From assembly GCA_015680685.1 (NCBI GenBank), contig MNCI01007715.1, forward strand, positions 280,921 through 344,920: a stretch of DNA of 64,000 nucleotides. Direction: 5' to 3'. The stretch is from Gnetum montanum (lineage: Eukaryota; Streptophyta; Gnetopsida; Gnetales; Gnetaceae). Below are positions 12,073 through 22,423 of this stretch, piece after piece. Each line of letters begins with the position of its first letter. Position 1 is the stretch's first letter. The notes beneath the pieces were generated by a model. It made no database searches and was not told the origin of the DNA. It was given only the letters and a program-made list of their open reading frames with translations. The position numbers and the translations under genes are program-made.

Positions 12073-12898
12073 TGATGAGTTGTTGTGGGTTGGCTATGTT
12101 GATGTCATCTCATCAACACATGGTTTGCTACATCAATGCATACACATCAATGTAATGTCTTGTGTCACCTACATAAATGTGCACACTAATTGCATCTATG
12201 GCATCTAATCATTAGTTGCTAGCTAAACTCTTGAAATTTTTTCTTCCAAAAGTTAGAATATTTTCCAAATTCCCATAGTAGGAGTTGAGAAGTGTACAGA
12301 TCTCTATTCAAGCACTAATGTATCTAAGCACCTCATTTTGAACGACAATAAAGATGAGCTTTTTTAATAAACCTTGTAGCACTTGGAATTATCTTAATGT
12401 TTACTTCATGCATGTATTATTCATGTAATTTACTTTAATTCATTTAAGAAATTAATTCATAGTGATTAATTAATTCATATAAGTATAATCATTTCAAGCA
12501 TACATTAATGCTTAATAATCCTAGTAGCAATTATGCTTGGTAATCTAGTAGCATTGTAACATGTTTAGGATGTCTACAAAAAGTGAGAATGGATGCTTAT
12601 GTTAAGATTAGCTAAGCAGTAGTTAGTTATAGATTAATTAACCATCTAATTACTTTATTTTTGGCACATAGGCAAATTAAATGAAAAACATAAAATGATA
12701 AAAATCATATGCATTAATTACACTTACTCATACCTTTGCAATTCACAAGTGAAATTGAGAAGACAACAATCACATTCATTAGATTCACTACCTAGACCCA
12801 GTGTACTTAGAGAGTTAAAGTCTATAGATCGCTTAGTGAACACTAGTGATTTATATGGTTGGGCGTAGGAATTGTTTGCTACTCATTAGTATCTTTGT
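12073..12898 (+). repeat. E1 3' LTR (826 bp)
   Basis: Starts TGATGAGTT after the PPT and ends actcatta, with CA mutated to TA compared with the other copies. Its 3' third matches 1152-1408. The whole LTR also matches the E4 LTR split at 22189-22423 and 49894-50539, for example gttagaatattttc at ~12256 and ~49894. The likely promoter is acataaatg near 12172. Confidence 0.8.
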
Positions 12899-15850
12899 CC
12901 TTGTGCTTTGTGCTTGTGGTTCTTGAATGTTATGTTTTGCTTTGGTTATGATGTTGTCTAGATAACTTTTCTAGCTAAATATTATATGTTTATGTGTATT
13001 TTAATTTTTATGTAATATTTTAGTTAGGTATTTTATATTTAGCTAGTGTGTACTAATGTGATTGATGATTTTTGTTAAATTCTCATAGAGGTTATGGTAT
13101 GGGCATAACATGGACATGTGATAACATGGATTATTTTTATGTGTTAGTGTTATATTTTATTTTAATAATTAAAATTCATGTGGAATATGTTGTTTTCTTA
13201 TCTCGTGGTTTTGGCATGCCCTTGGCTTTATGGGAGGTTACATACTTTACATGAGATTTTTGTGATAAATTTATTTTGTAAGGTCTTAGTTTTTATAAAA
13301 TTAGCTAGTTGTGTTATGATGGATTTTTTAGGGTATTTTCCATAAAAATCTCACATTCCATTTAATCAAGCACTTTAACCTCCAGTTTTTTAGATGTGAA
13401 AGTGCTATTGGATTGAAGGCTCATAGGGGTGCATGGATCTTTGTTGGTTCATAAGCATGACATCATAAGAGTTCATGGTTGAGTTTCATGTGTCGTAGTG
13501 GATTTGTGCTTTAATCTTTAAGATGAATAATCTTGGAACTTTTCCTATTCATTTTAGATCATAGGATTTTATGCAAATTTAGCAAGGGTTGTGTATTTTT
13601 TAATTCTCTCTAATATATAAAATTTTTTACTGGGTCATGCTTTACACCTACTAATATTGCTTGACTTTTGTGCATAATGTTTTGTTCCCTTTTGCTATAA
13701 TTTTATGTGATTTGTCAATTTGGGTTTTAAGGATTTTTTGAGAATTAATTTATCAACTATTTTACAACATAGGTATTTCTCATTTAATAAGTGTTAGGTT
13801 TCCATTATGTTTGTCATAACATAGGTTCTATCAAGTTCTAGATGTTTCATGAGATTTCTAGCCTTTGCAATTTTGGGAGTTTTTATATAGATCCTCTTAA
13901 TGTTTGGACCCCTTTGTGATGTCAATGTCTTATTAATCAGTTTTGACTCAGTTTGTTTTGTTGATTACAATTGCTGAGCCTTGGTTTCTATGTCCCTAAT
14001 CTTCCTTTTCAATTGGTGATCATTTATAGGTATCTTTTTATTATTTTTACGTTTTTTCAAAATTTTTTAGTAATCATAATTCAACAAAAAGCATGGTATG
14101 ATTGTTGGCATTGACCATAAGTCATGGTCATCCATCATGAGTCATGGTGATGTCATGGTCTCACTTTAGCCATGCTATACTTTTTTCCATCTCTATTTTT
14201 AAAAACCTAGAACACGATGAGTCATGATCTGGTCACTGTCAATCACCATGAGTCATGGTGAGCTCATGGTTGAGTCTTTCTTGCTAATTTCACCATTTTG
14301 CACTATTTTTTCAGTTTCCTAACAATCATAATTGATGGTGAGATTGTGGTCTATCACCATGATTTGTAGTATATCTTTTCTTTGTCATTTTTATCATATT
14401 GAGTTGTTCATGTGAATTCTAATTAGTCACATGTTGTGGCCAAGCTATTGTCTATCACCATGAGTTATGATTAGGTCATAATTGCATTGTGATTGAATAT
14501 TTTCTTCATGGTTTTTGTCAATTGGTATTTGTAAATACCATGAGTTATGGTTAGGTTTTATTAAGTTACTATAAGTCATGATATTCCAATTTTTTCATTC
14601 TTGGTCCTTTCTTACTACTAAAGCTTAGTTTGACATGTTTTAATAACTTTTGAACCACCGTTCAACTTAGTTTATTAGACCTGGCCTATGTTGGCATGTT
14701 GGTTTTGATTTGATGATTGTTGGATCTTTCAAGTCATTTGGACATGTTGAATGCTTTTTATATAACTCCATCATCAATGTTTGGTTGCCTTTTTTGGATA
14801 CTCATTTCGATTTTGGTTGTTAAGAGCTAGCTTTGAGTTATGTGGCCAATTAGAGATGGGCTTCCTAAAGATGTTTTGTATTTGATCCTCACTAGGATGC
14901 ATTAGTGTAGTTTTTATTGTAGGCCCCATCCTACAAGAGAGAGTGATCTATGGATCATTAGTCCTTTTATTCAATAACACAAAAATATTAGAGGTGAGTC
15001 TTGGGTAACACCTCTAACACTTGTAGTTTAGTTTAAAACTAATAACAAAGCCATGCACATGGTAGTTTGGCATTTGGTTTTGAAATTTGAATGGTTACAC
15101 ATGATAATAATTCCCACATTTCAAACTAAGTGAGGTGCATTTTAGTCTCCTTGTTTATAGGTTGATGAGTAGAGTGGGCAATTGAGTTTGGTAGATTCAT
15201 GAGAGGTTTGGAACAATGTTTGATGTGTGCTCTTGAATATTGGATTTTCTGTGCATACTAACATGTTTGGAAAGCCAACATGCCTTCACCTAGCCATCAT
15301 AAGACGTGCCCTCCATTTAGCCAATGGTGGTGCTAAGGTTTCTCACTCATTGTATACTAACTTCCTCTCTTTTTTAAAGGTTACTAGGGCTAGGTAGAGT
15401 AAGGAGATATTTTGGTATTTGTTGCTAATTTGAATTTCATGCACATTTGTTTTCCAACATTAGTCTTTTATCTCTTGACCAAAAACCTTTATTTTGGATG
15501 AATTAAAGATGAAAATGCAAACACCTTAGTTAATGTTATTATGTGAATGTGATTTATTACCTTTAAAAGTAAAAGCCTTGTGTCAGTTCATTACATATAA
15601 TCATAGCTTACATATCTTAAGGAAAGATAAATTCTATAAAGTAGTTCTTGAGGATTTGAAAGGTTGTAGTTGGTATTTTTAGGGAATATAATGGTTAAGA
15701 AAATGGAATATCTCTTAGGAGGATGTGCAGTACAATCTTAAACATATTCACTAACTATTTAAGCAAAAGGTTTTAACACAGATGTAATGTAATGTACAAG
15801 GAAAGATACAATTTTATTTACATTATGTTAGATCTAATAAGCTAGATGCA
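12899..15850. other. AT-rich flank of E1; no gene, palindromic motif cluster inside
   Basis: No frame with a recognisable domain is seen. The right part (from ~14650) may be the upstream portion of the LINE whose C-terminal end is recognised at 15850-16150, but it is too decayed to assign. The cluster at 14100-14580 is listed separately. Confidence 0.4.
14100..14580. repeat. Cluster of degenerate ACCATGAGTCATGGT palindromes
   Basis: Variants of the odd-length palindrome ACCATGAGTCATGGT recur: ccataagtcatggt, catgagtcatggtg, accatgagtcatggtgag, accatgagttatg and ataagtcatgat. There are about eight in 480 bp, at irregular spacing. Confidence 0.6.
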
Positions 15851-16150
15851 AAAGCTCACTCTCTCAAATGTTATTACAATCAAGTATTGGAATGCTATTA
15901 GCACACCTTGCTTAAGTTCTCATCATCTTAGAATTGAATGTAGAAGATGGATTCAACTCTTCCAAGATGCACATTTGTAGGTTGTGCAACTTAGGAACCC
16001 TTGAAGATGAGTTACATATGTTTCTTTTTTGTGATATGACTACCTATTTGAAGCAACATTATAATCTTATAACAAAAAAATTGTATGATTTGTTTTTGTT
16101 ACTCCCATTAGTGCTTGGTTACTTTTTAGAGTCTATCTTTATTTTTTACG
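15850..16150 (+). pseudogene. LINE 3' end: zinc-binding C-terminus of a non-LTR reverse transcriptase, decayed
   Basis: Two adjoining frames read SSHHLRIECRRW, then ICRLCNLGTLEDELHMFLFC. The pattern, a basic LRIE-type segment followed by CxxC, then E-D-E-x-H and a final Cys, is the usual C-terminus (zf-RVT-like) of plant and animal LINE ORF2 proteins. A frameshift separates the two parts near 15950. No intact RT core could be followed upstream. Confidence 0.55.
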
Positions 16151-16990
16151 AAAATGTGATATCTATCCAACAGATCCTATGGGTCTTCAAATGTATTAAA
16201 GCTTCAATTTCAATTTCATATATGACATTTGAGAGACATGTTTCAAATGATTTTCTCTTTTATGTTTCATATATTTTCAGTTGATTTTAGCCTCCAGCCT
16301 TATATATATATATATTAATTATAGTTCTTTTTCTTATGTTGTTATAATCTCTTCTTTTCCTTTTGGTCATGGCTTCATTGTAAGTTTCCTTTTTTATAAC
16401 TTACAATTGAAAGTCTCCTTTGTTGTGGGGTCACTAATATTTTTATGGCCAATTTTAGCTTTTTATATTAATCTTCAAACATTTATGGAAAATTTTTTGA
16501 TCCATGCCTCCTTAAATCTTGGAAGCATTCACCTAGACATTTATTACTTTTGCTTAATGTCTCATTTATAGGCTTTCTATAGTTTTATATTTATTTGTAT
16601 GGTCTACCAAATGTTTGCTTTATACTTCTCTTGGATGATTAACTAATTAAACATAAGTGGGATGTTATAATTACAAATTTGTTTGATTTGTTGGAGCTAT
16701 AAGAGGTAGGTTTGAATTTGGAAACAACAACTCAAAAAATAATTAAGCTTGAGTATTCCAATGATAATCCTAAATTAATAGGTTCAATAAATTTCACCAA
16801 ATTGCTCTCTTGTATGGTTAATCAGTAATGCGATAACTATGGTTATTACCTTTTTGGTAAAGTAAAATATATGTCAAATAAATTTATTCAATAAATAATA
16901 ATACCTCTTAACAAATAGAGTATCTATCATTATTTCGTGGGTGGAAAGACAAAGTCGCTTCGTTCATTAAGTATACGTGGAATGATGTGG
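16151..16990. other. AT-rich spacer, nothing recognised
   Basis: T-rich sequence with open frames coding hydrophobic residues (Phe/Ile/Leu), as expected of T-rich DNA, plus a short (TA)n run near 16300. No conserved motif is seen on either strand. Confidence 0.5.
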
Positions 16991-17529
16991 TGAAATGTCA
17001 TTTAATTGAAAGGAAAGAAGAAAAACTGGTCGCGAGTCAATCTGCTGAGCCGTGCTGAGCCGCGCGAGACCATAGGGATCGAAGAATCCACCGACGTGGG
17101 TCATTTCCCTAGTATGCGTTAGCGGACAGGGACCGGGTTGGACAATTCCATTCTTCATCTGCGGAGGGCCAGTTACATAGATCGGCGTACAGCGTAAGGC
17201 TTCCGCGGAAGGGCAGGAATCCATGACTGCTGGGTTGCATTAGCGGGCCCAGCACCTCCGTCGTGTGTTCTAATAGGTGCGTGTATCTCTGTCATCCAAA
17301 TCGGCGACTTATTTTATTAGTCACGACCCAGCCAATAACGACGTATACCGAATAGACTAAATCATTAGTTGGTATCGGAGTTGCTGAAATGTCATTTAAT
17401 TGAAAGGAAAGAAGAAAAACTGGTAGCGAATCAATCTGCTGAGCCACAGCTCCAAATCCGCGACTTATTTTATTAGTCACGATCCATCCAATAACGACGT
17501 ATACCGAATAGAGCACTAAATCATTGGTT
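16991..17529. repeat. Interleaved direct repeats upstream of the germin-like gene
   Basis: A 61-bp block at 16991-17051 recurs at 17385-17445 with few changes. A ~79-bp block at 17295-17373, around ttattttattagtcacga and aacgacgtataccgaatag, recurs at 17451-17529. The layout is A..B A B, suggesting tandem duplication of a ~160-bp unit. The segment is GC-richer than its surroundings and has no convincing protein-coding frame. Confidence 0.75.
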
Positions 17530-17544
17530 AGTCTTGGAGTCGGT

Positions 17545-17935
17545 GAAAATGTGTCCTGTATTATTCAGAAGAGAGTTCGATTCCAGAACACATCGGTTGA
17601 GCATGCAGGTGGACAATTTTTAAAGCAATGTGGATGAAGTCGATCGCAATTAATTTAGTTTTTGTAATAGGCCATTGTTTAGGCTGGTGAAAATGAAGAG
17701 TTTGATACCAGAATTCAGGCTGGAACGACTCGGTAAACGATTTTTTAAGCACTGTGACGGAGTCAGTGGCGATTAAATTAGTTCTGTAATAATCCATTGT
17801 TTAAGCTTGGCGCTGGAGAAAATGTGTTCTGTAAAAAGAGAGTTTGATTTCAAAATTCAGCGTTGGAACGTGTCGGTGGACGATTTTTCAATCAGTGTGA
17901 ATGGAGTCAATCGCGATTAATTTACTTCTTGTCTT
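17545..17935. repeat. Three diverged tandem repeats of ~115-145 bp upstream of the germin-like gene
   Basis: Units start with gaaaatg at 17545, 17689 and 17818. Each continues with a gag(a)gtttgat-like block, a ggaacg..tcggt block, cgatttttnaa, a gtgtga.ggagtca block and gcgattaa..tta. They end about 300 bp before the TATA box. Confidence 0.7.
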
Positions 17936-18240
17936 GTCGTTTAGATTTTGGTTCGTTATGGATAATGCATATCACTTCTGCCCAAGAAAAAACTTAAAAT
18001 TTTCGCACCTGCTGCCTTTTACCCATTCCATCCATACCCAGTCTTGGAGAACCGGTACACCGTTGCACTCTGCCGACAATAGTCCAAATAAATAAATAAA
18101 TATTCTATTATTGTTAGAGACGAAAACAGTCCAAGTCACACTCACAAATCTTGGTTAAGAAACACTTCACCAAACACGCACGGTTCACCAAACACGTAAA
18201 GAAACACCAGTAGCTGCGACTGCAAGCTCCCTGTGTCTGA

Positions 18241-18247
18241 TATAAAT
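18241..18247 (+). promoter_or_regulatory. TATA box of the germin-like gene
   Basis: TATAAAT in a GC-richer context, 83 bp before the last base preceding the ATG. With the usual 25-35 bp spacing this puts the start site near 18270-18280 and gives a 5' leader of about 50-60 nt. An ACACGTAAAG sequence at ~18192 is a possible ACGT-type element. Confidence 0.65.
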
Positions 18248-18329
18248 CCGTGCTCAAATTGATAACTCTTCACCCAGTCTTCAAGTAAAGGAGAGAACAA
18301 TCGTGAGGGAGAGACGATAACAATTAAGA

Positions 18330-18986
18330 ATGAAGACCTTGTTGGCGTTGCTTTTGGCCGCAGCGGCACTGTTGCAAGCGACGAATGCAGCGGATCCTGA
18401 TCCGCTGCAGGATTTCTGCGTGGCGGACAACGCAAACGCAAAGGGCATATTCATAAACGGGGTCCCCTGCCTCAATCCCAACGTTGCCACCGCCGCGGAT
18501 TTCAAAACATCGGCACTGGCAAAGGCGGGAACGCCCAGCGCCTTATTCGGAAGCGTGGTGACACCCACAACGACCATGAATCTGCCCGGCGGCAACACGC
18601 AGGGTCTCACTCTTGCTCGCATCGATTTCGCCCCGGGCGGCGTTGTTCCGCCTCATAACCATCCCCGGGCCACAGAATTCGTGTTTCTACTCAATGGCGG
18701 CCCGGTTGTGGTGGGATTCGTGGACACAAACAACAAGCTGTTCCAACAAACTCTGAATGCTGGTGATATTTTCGTGTTCCCCCGCGGGCTAACGCACTTT
18801 CTGCTGAACATTGGGCATTACCCGGCGTCGTCCATATCGGGGTTGAATTCACAGAACCCGGGCGCTTCAATTCTACCTCTGGTATTGTTCAACGCGACTC
18901 CGCCAATTTCAGAGGTGGTTCTAGAAAAGTCCTTCAAGCTAGACGCGCAGGAGATCGCCAACATCCGCAAGCAGCTCGGTGGTTGA
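18330..18986 (+). CDS. Germin-like protein (cupin superfamily), 218 aa, apparently intact
   Basis: This is a secreted cell-wall cupin. Family members bind Mn and act as oxalate oxidase or superoxide dismutase, but the activity of this one cannot be told from sequence. A hydrophobic signal peptide (residues 1-~20, MKTLLALLLA...ATNA) precedes the mature start ADPDPLQDFC. Cys30 and Cys47 are the conserved germin disulfide pair. Box 1 fits G(X)5HXH(X)4E(X)6G exactly: G103, H109, H111, E116, G123. Box 2 fits G(X)5PXG(X)2H(X)3N: G145, P151, G153, H156, N160. All four metal ligands are present. One N-glycosylation site, NAT at 188, is seen. Length is normal for the family and there is no intron in the coding sequence. 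The ATG is the first in frame after the TATA box and directly starts the signal peptide. Its GC-rich codon use contrasts sharply with all neighbours. Confidence 0.96.
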   Translation: MKTLLALLLAAAALLQATNAADPDPLQDFCVADNANAKGIFINGVPCLNPNVATAADFKTSALAKAGTPSALFGSVVTPTTTMNLPGGNTQGLTLARIDFAPGGVVPPHNHPRATEFVFLLNGGPVVVGFVDTNNKLFQQTLNAGDIFVFPRGLTHFLLNIGHYPASSISGLNSQNPGASILPLVLFNATPPISEVVLEKSFKLDAQEIANIRKQLGG

Positions 18987-19074
18987 TTTCTTCGTTAGTT
19001 CTGGTAGCATGGATTAATCCTCCGAAAGTGGGAAGAATCCTGGCTATCTTGCTTTCGTAATTGTTCTAGTATTA

Positions 19075-19080
19075 AATAAA
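19075..19080 (+). terminator. Poly(A) signal of the germin-like gene
   Basis: AATAAA lies 89 bp after the stop codon, in agtattaaataaaaagtt. This is a normal distance for a plant 3' UTR. Confidence 0.6.
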
Positions 19081-19779
19081 AAGTTAAGGTTTATGACTGT
19101 TTCGGTGCATCTACATTCTGTAAAATAACTCCACGGTGCTGCTGTACACAGCACATAGACGTGTAGCTGTGTAAGAACCGGGAGCTCTCCACTGGAGCTT
19201 TTAAAGAAATCTGTACCGCTTTCACTTATGGTTTAATAGAAAGTGTATCTAAATTTTAAAATAATTGGCTAAGGGAAACCAGGCATATTTTCCACATCTA
19301 TTAGTCTCTTTTTTGCCAAGTTGAAATAGTTTTGTTTGATATCATACACATAGTATAGATTTAATTTTTTATTGAGCAAACTTTAGCCTTTACACTTCAA
19401 CCTTCATGAAAATTAAAATTTCTTTTTTTTTTTTAGAAAACTAAGATAAACATTACCTTTATTTTGCACAAAGATTTAAGTGAAATGACCTTAAATTGAG
19501 AAAGCAATAATTGAATCAATTTTCAACCAACCATACCTTAACTTTTGTTAATCACTTTTCATTCCTACTTTTCTTAATCATTTTTCTTAATCATTCTTCA
19601 ATTGGTACCTTAACTTTTGTTAATTATTTTTTCACCAAGCATACCTACTACCTAAAACTTTGAAATTTAATTTCATAGGTCCTAAACCTAAAACTTGCTA
19701 GAAAAACCAAATTTGACTTCAATGAATAGAGATCAAGTGCTCTTCACCTAAAAATCATTTTTAGGCTCTCAAATAAAGG
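19081..19779. other. AT-rich spacer, nothing recognised
   Basis: Only short frames. Part of the segment near 19500-19640 repeats the phrase taccttaacttttgttaat at short range, which looks like local duplication. Confidence 0.45.
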
Positions 19780-20315
19780 TATTGCAAGGAAGACAAATCT
19801 AGCAAAAATTGGGAAATGCCCTTAATTTTTCCAATGCAATAGTAATATAGCCATAAAAACTACTGTTGGATAAATCCAGCACCTGCAACTTAGGCAAATT
19901 GACAATTCATTCTAGAATCTCTCCTTCCAATTGATTATAACCTAGATTTAAGTTCCTGAGCAGTTTCATCTCTTTTAAATATTTGGAAGGGGATTTGTTA
20001 ACCTATTGTCCATAAGATTTGGCAATATCAGGTTTTTGCAACCACCCAAGGATTTAGGTATGTAACCCCAAAATGCATTACAAAATGTAGACAAAATGAT
20101 TATAGAAGGTGATAAGGTCACAAATAGCTCTTCACTGAAACTATTATTAGAAACTACTATTACTCAAACTATGTGCAAGTTGCCCACACAACCTATTTTT
20201 GAACACATCTAAATATTGCAATTGACTGCAATGGTTCAAACCATGGGGAAGTTTTCTAGACAATCTATTTCCAAAGACATCTAAATATTTCAACCTGTGG
20301 AGCCACTCATATGTC
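19780..20315 (-). pseudogene. Leucine-rich-repeat receptor-like protein fragment, decayed
   Basis: On the minus strand, consecutive plant-type LRRs (LxxLxxLxLxxNxLxGxIP) can be read with frameshifts. From ~20310 downward they are LKYLDVFGNRLSRKLPHGL, LQYLDVFKNRLCGQLAHSL, an ISNNSFSEEL segment, IPKSLGGCKNL, LRNLNLGYNQLEGEI, then LQVLDLSNSSFYGYI. The tail (ALEKLRAF...) looks like the end of an LRR ectodomain. No signal peptide, transmembrane segment or kinase domain was found nearby. TGA and TAA codons and at least two shifts interrupt it. Parent is an LRR receptor-like kinase or receptor-like protein; which one cannot be decided. Confidence 0.7.
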
Positions 20316-21110
20316 ACATCTCTATGGGTAACACTCTTGTTGTGCTTGCTAATACTATCCTTAATCTAAAAAGATGTGAAAGAAACCATGCAAACACACA
20401 CCACATGTATTATGCTTAGCTTAGGTATTTGCACTCCATAAAAAGTGAGAAAATCAAACATTATCAAATAATCAAATCTTAGTTCCAATCTCAAGTAAGA
20501 AACTAGTCAAATATTTTACCTAATAAAAACCAACTGAATTCAACATAAGACTTAAGGTTCATTCCAACAATCAAGGTATTTGCAACAATTGAAAACCATA
20601 ACAGATCCCAAAGAGGGACCTCTTTGGACTTGAAAAGCCTAGTGACCTTTGTTACATAACACACAAGTGCAATAACAATGAAGTTTGAAGGTAGTCAATG
20701 TTGTTGCTACATTAAGTGCATAAGAAATAAGAATTAGAATATAGAGATTATAGTTTTAAAAAATAGAATGTGTAATGCATAAATAACCTCATTCTTCGAA
20801 TTCACTTATCTTGTTAAATACAAATATAGGTGCACATATAGATGTACCTGTATATGATAATGCACAGATAGATACATGTGTATATAGACCATCACTATGG
20901 ACCATCATTTGAAATGATAATAAGGTAATTGCTTCTAAGTCAGAAGAGAAAATTTTTCTCATTAACAACTTGAAAGAAATAGTAGCTTCATATTAGTTCT
21001 TTGGGCCTTCTTTTTTCTACAAATGTTTTTTGGGCCTTCTTTTTTCTACAAATGTTTTGTAGTTAATGTTAATCACACTTCTAAAGATGAATAATGAATA
21101 GCTCAGGAAC
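20316..21110. other. AT-rich spacer with one short duplication
   Basis: No gene is seen. A 32-bp block around gggccttcttttttctacaa is directly repeated at ~21002-21065. Confidence 0.5.
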
Positions 21111-21440
21111 TTAAATCGTGAGAACACCTCTGGTTTCTTCATAAATCAGACAACTGATACGCTTTAACTCCACCACGATGAGCCAAACGATGAATGGAAG
21201 GCTTGCTGATATGCTCAATGTTATCGCAGATAACTTTTCTATGACGGTTGGCTCCACTCTTTCCCAAACCTTTGCCGCCCTTCGCTTGACGTTGTCGCTG
21301 AAAATTGAAAAACAATGGTAACTGTTCCGAGAAAGAAGCTCTGCAATCGTGGAAATCGCGTTCGGGAAAATAAGATGCGATGCATATTTGTAGCTAAGTT
21401 TTGGTTGTGCTTTTTGCATGTTGGGAGCCGCTCGATGCAT
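21111..21440 (-). CDS. Possible small exon or ORF of unknown function with a membrane segment
   Basis: A 109-codon minus-strand frame lies in a GC-richer patch. Its C-terminal part has a charged stretch ([15 protein letters not shown]) followed by a hydrophobic segment ([13 protein letters not shown]) and ends RGVLTI. Within it, tttttcaattttcag precedes DNVKRR and looks like a 3' splice site, so only 21111-21297 may be a true terminal exon. No family is recognised, and the upstream frame has no clear similarity. It may equally be a relic. There is no poly(A) signal I would defend. Confidence 0.25.
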   Translation of the reverse strand: MHRAAPNMQKAQPKLSYKYASHLIFPNAISTIAELLSRNSYHCFSIFSDNVKRRAAKVWERVEPTVIEKLSAITLSISASLPFIVWLIVVELKRISCLIYEETRGVLTI

Positions 21441-21449
21441 GGAGATTTT

Positions 21450-22188
21450 CGGAGGGGATTCCGACCATTGACTGGCAGGCAGTTGGCGATCTCGATTGTG
21501 CCAGCGTGGCGATCTGTGGCGTGGATGCCTGGTCTGCCCTGGCCTGGAGTTTTGTTTAAATAATTTTTAAGGATTAGGGCTCGGGTATTTTAACAGGCAC
21601 AAGTTTGTGTGTTTTTTCTTTTTTATTTTGTTTTTGATGGGGCAAATGGGACAAGCCGTTTGCCCTTTGACAACATGATTGGAAAACTTTGCTTAAGCTT
21701 TGTTTGAAAGGCAACGTCTTAGGGAGGCCATTGTAAATTTCCATCATGTTATATTTCTTTACCATTTTTTATAATGTACTTTGTTCACGTGATGTGATTG
21801 ATTGTACTTGTAGTTAAATTATTTTATCTGAAATTTTTTTTAATACAATATTTTTTGGTGAAATATTACAGGTACTATAAGTTATTAGAGCTACTCATAT
21901 TTGGATTACAAACTTCTCAAAATAATTTTAATTAATAAAATAGTTAAACATAATGAAAACCAAGTATGCAACATGTAAATATTTCTAATAGAATGAAATT
22001 TTGATCTTTAATTATTACAAATAATAGTGTTTAGTTTACAACATTATAAACTATTAATATTGTTTTTTTTTTGTTTTCTGTAGTAAAAGTAAAATTTCAA
22101 GTAATAGTACATGTGCTAAAAAATGGAATATTTTTGTGTATATAAACAAAGAAAAAGAAATAGCATGAATAATGAAGAGTTAGAAGCA
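21450..22188. other. AT-rich spacer, nothing recognised
   Basis: Low-complexity A/T-rich sequence up to the TGATGA start of the E4 LTR. The five bases before that LTR are AAGCA; the matching duplication at the far end of E4 was not found. Confidence 0.45.
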
Positions 22189-22423
22189 TGATGAATAAAA
22201 AAATGGGCTGCGTTGATGCACCCTTGTTAATGCATCCCCGTAGATGCATCCCCATCAACGCATCCCCGTTGACATGGTATTTGTCTGTGCCTATATAAAT
22301 GCATGCACCCACTGCATGTATGCCATCATAGAGTCAATATAAATGCATGCACCCACTACATGTATGCCATCGTAGAGTCAATAGCTTCATGAAGTTCTTG
22401 TATTTTATTTTTTCCATAGTTAG
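22189..22423 (+). repeat. E4 5' LTR, first part (split by E2)
   Basis: Starts TGATGAA and follows the E1 3' LTR (12073 onward) through a gcgttgatgca block to ttttttccatagttag. The remainder is at 49894-50539. Joining the two restores the order seen uninterrupted at ~12240-12270. The E2 target duplication GTTAG is 22419-22423. Confidence 0.75.
22293..22380 (+). repeat. 44-bp tandem duplication carrying the LTR TATA box
   Basis: Units 22293-22336 and 22337-22380 differ at two positions. Each contains ATATAAATGCATGC, so this LTR has two TATA-like boxes where the E1 3' LTR has one (acataaatg). Confidence 0.75.

Larger units (their letters stand above)
1152..12898 (+). mobile_element. Element E1: Athila-like Ty3/gypsy LTR retrotransposon, decayed, with a 3' accessory ORF
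   Basis: The order is 5' LTR remnant, tRNA-Asp-type PBS, gag, protease, RT, RNase H, integrase, a long 3' region with an accessory ORF, PPT and 3' LTR, all on the + strand. The RT core (VFMDDFS, then a conserved LNW-K-H segment and GHKISKKAIEVD) is typical of the Athila lineage, as is the tRNA-Asp PBS. Element identity rests on the match between 1152-1408 and 12650-12898. The 5' half of the 5' LTR is missing where the LINE begins, so no target duplication can be checked. All ORFs carry stops and frameshifts. The ~5 kb between integrase and 3' LTR is long, and a further insertion there cannot be excluded. Confidence 0.75.

Noticed and set aside
16281-16571. 96-codon hydrophobic + strand ORF as a membrane protein
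   Set aside because: T-rich DNA gives Phe/Leu/Ile frames by chance. No start context, conserved motif or neighbour supports a gene.
17292-17797. Minus-strand ORFs upstream of the germin-like gene
   Set aside because: They fall in tandem repeats, and their sequences repeat simply because the DNA repeats. There is no homology.
18142-18622. Minus-strand ORFs overlapping the germin-like gene
   Set aside because: They are shadows of a GC-rich coding sequence; the + strand frame has all family motifs.
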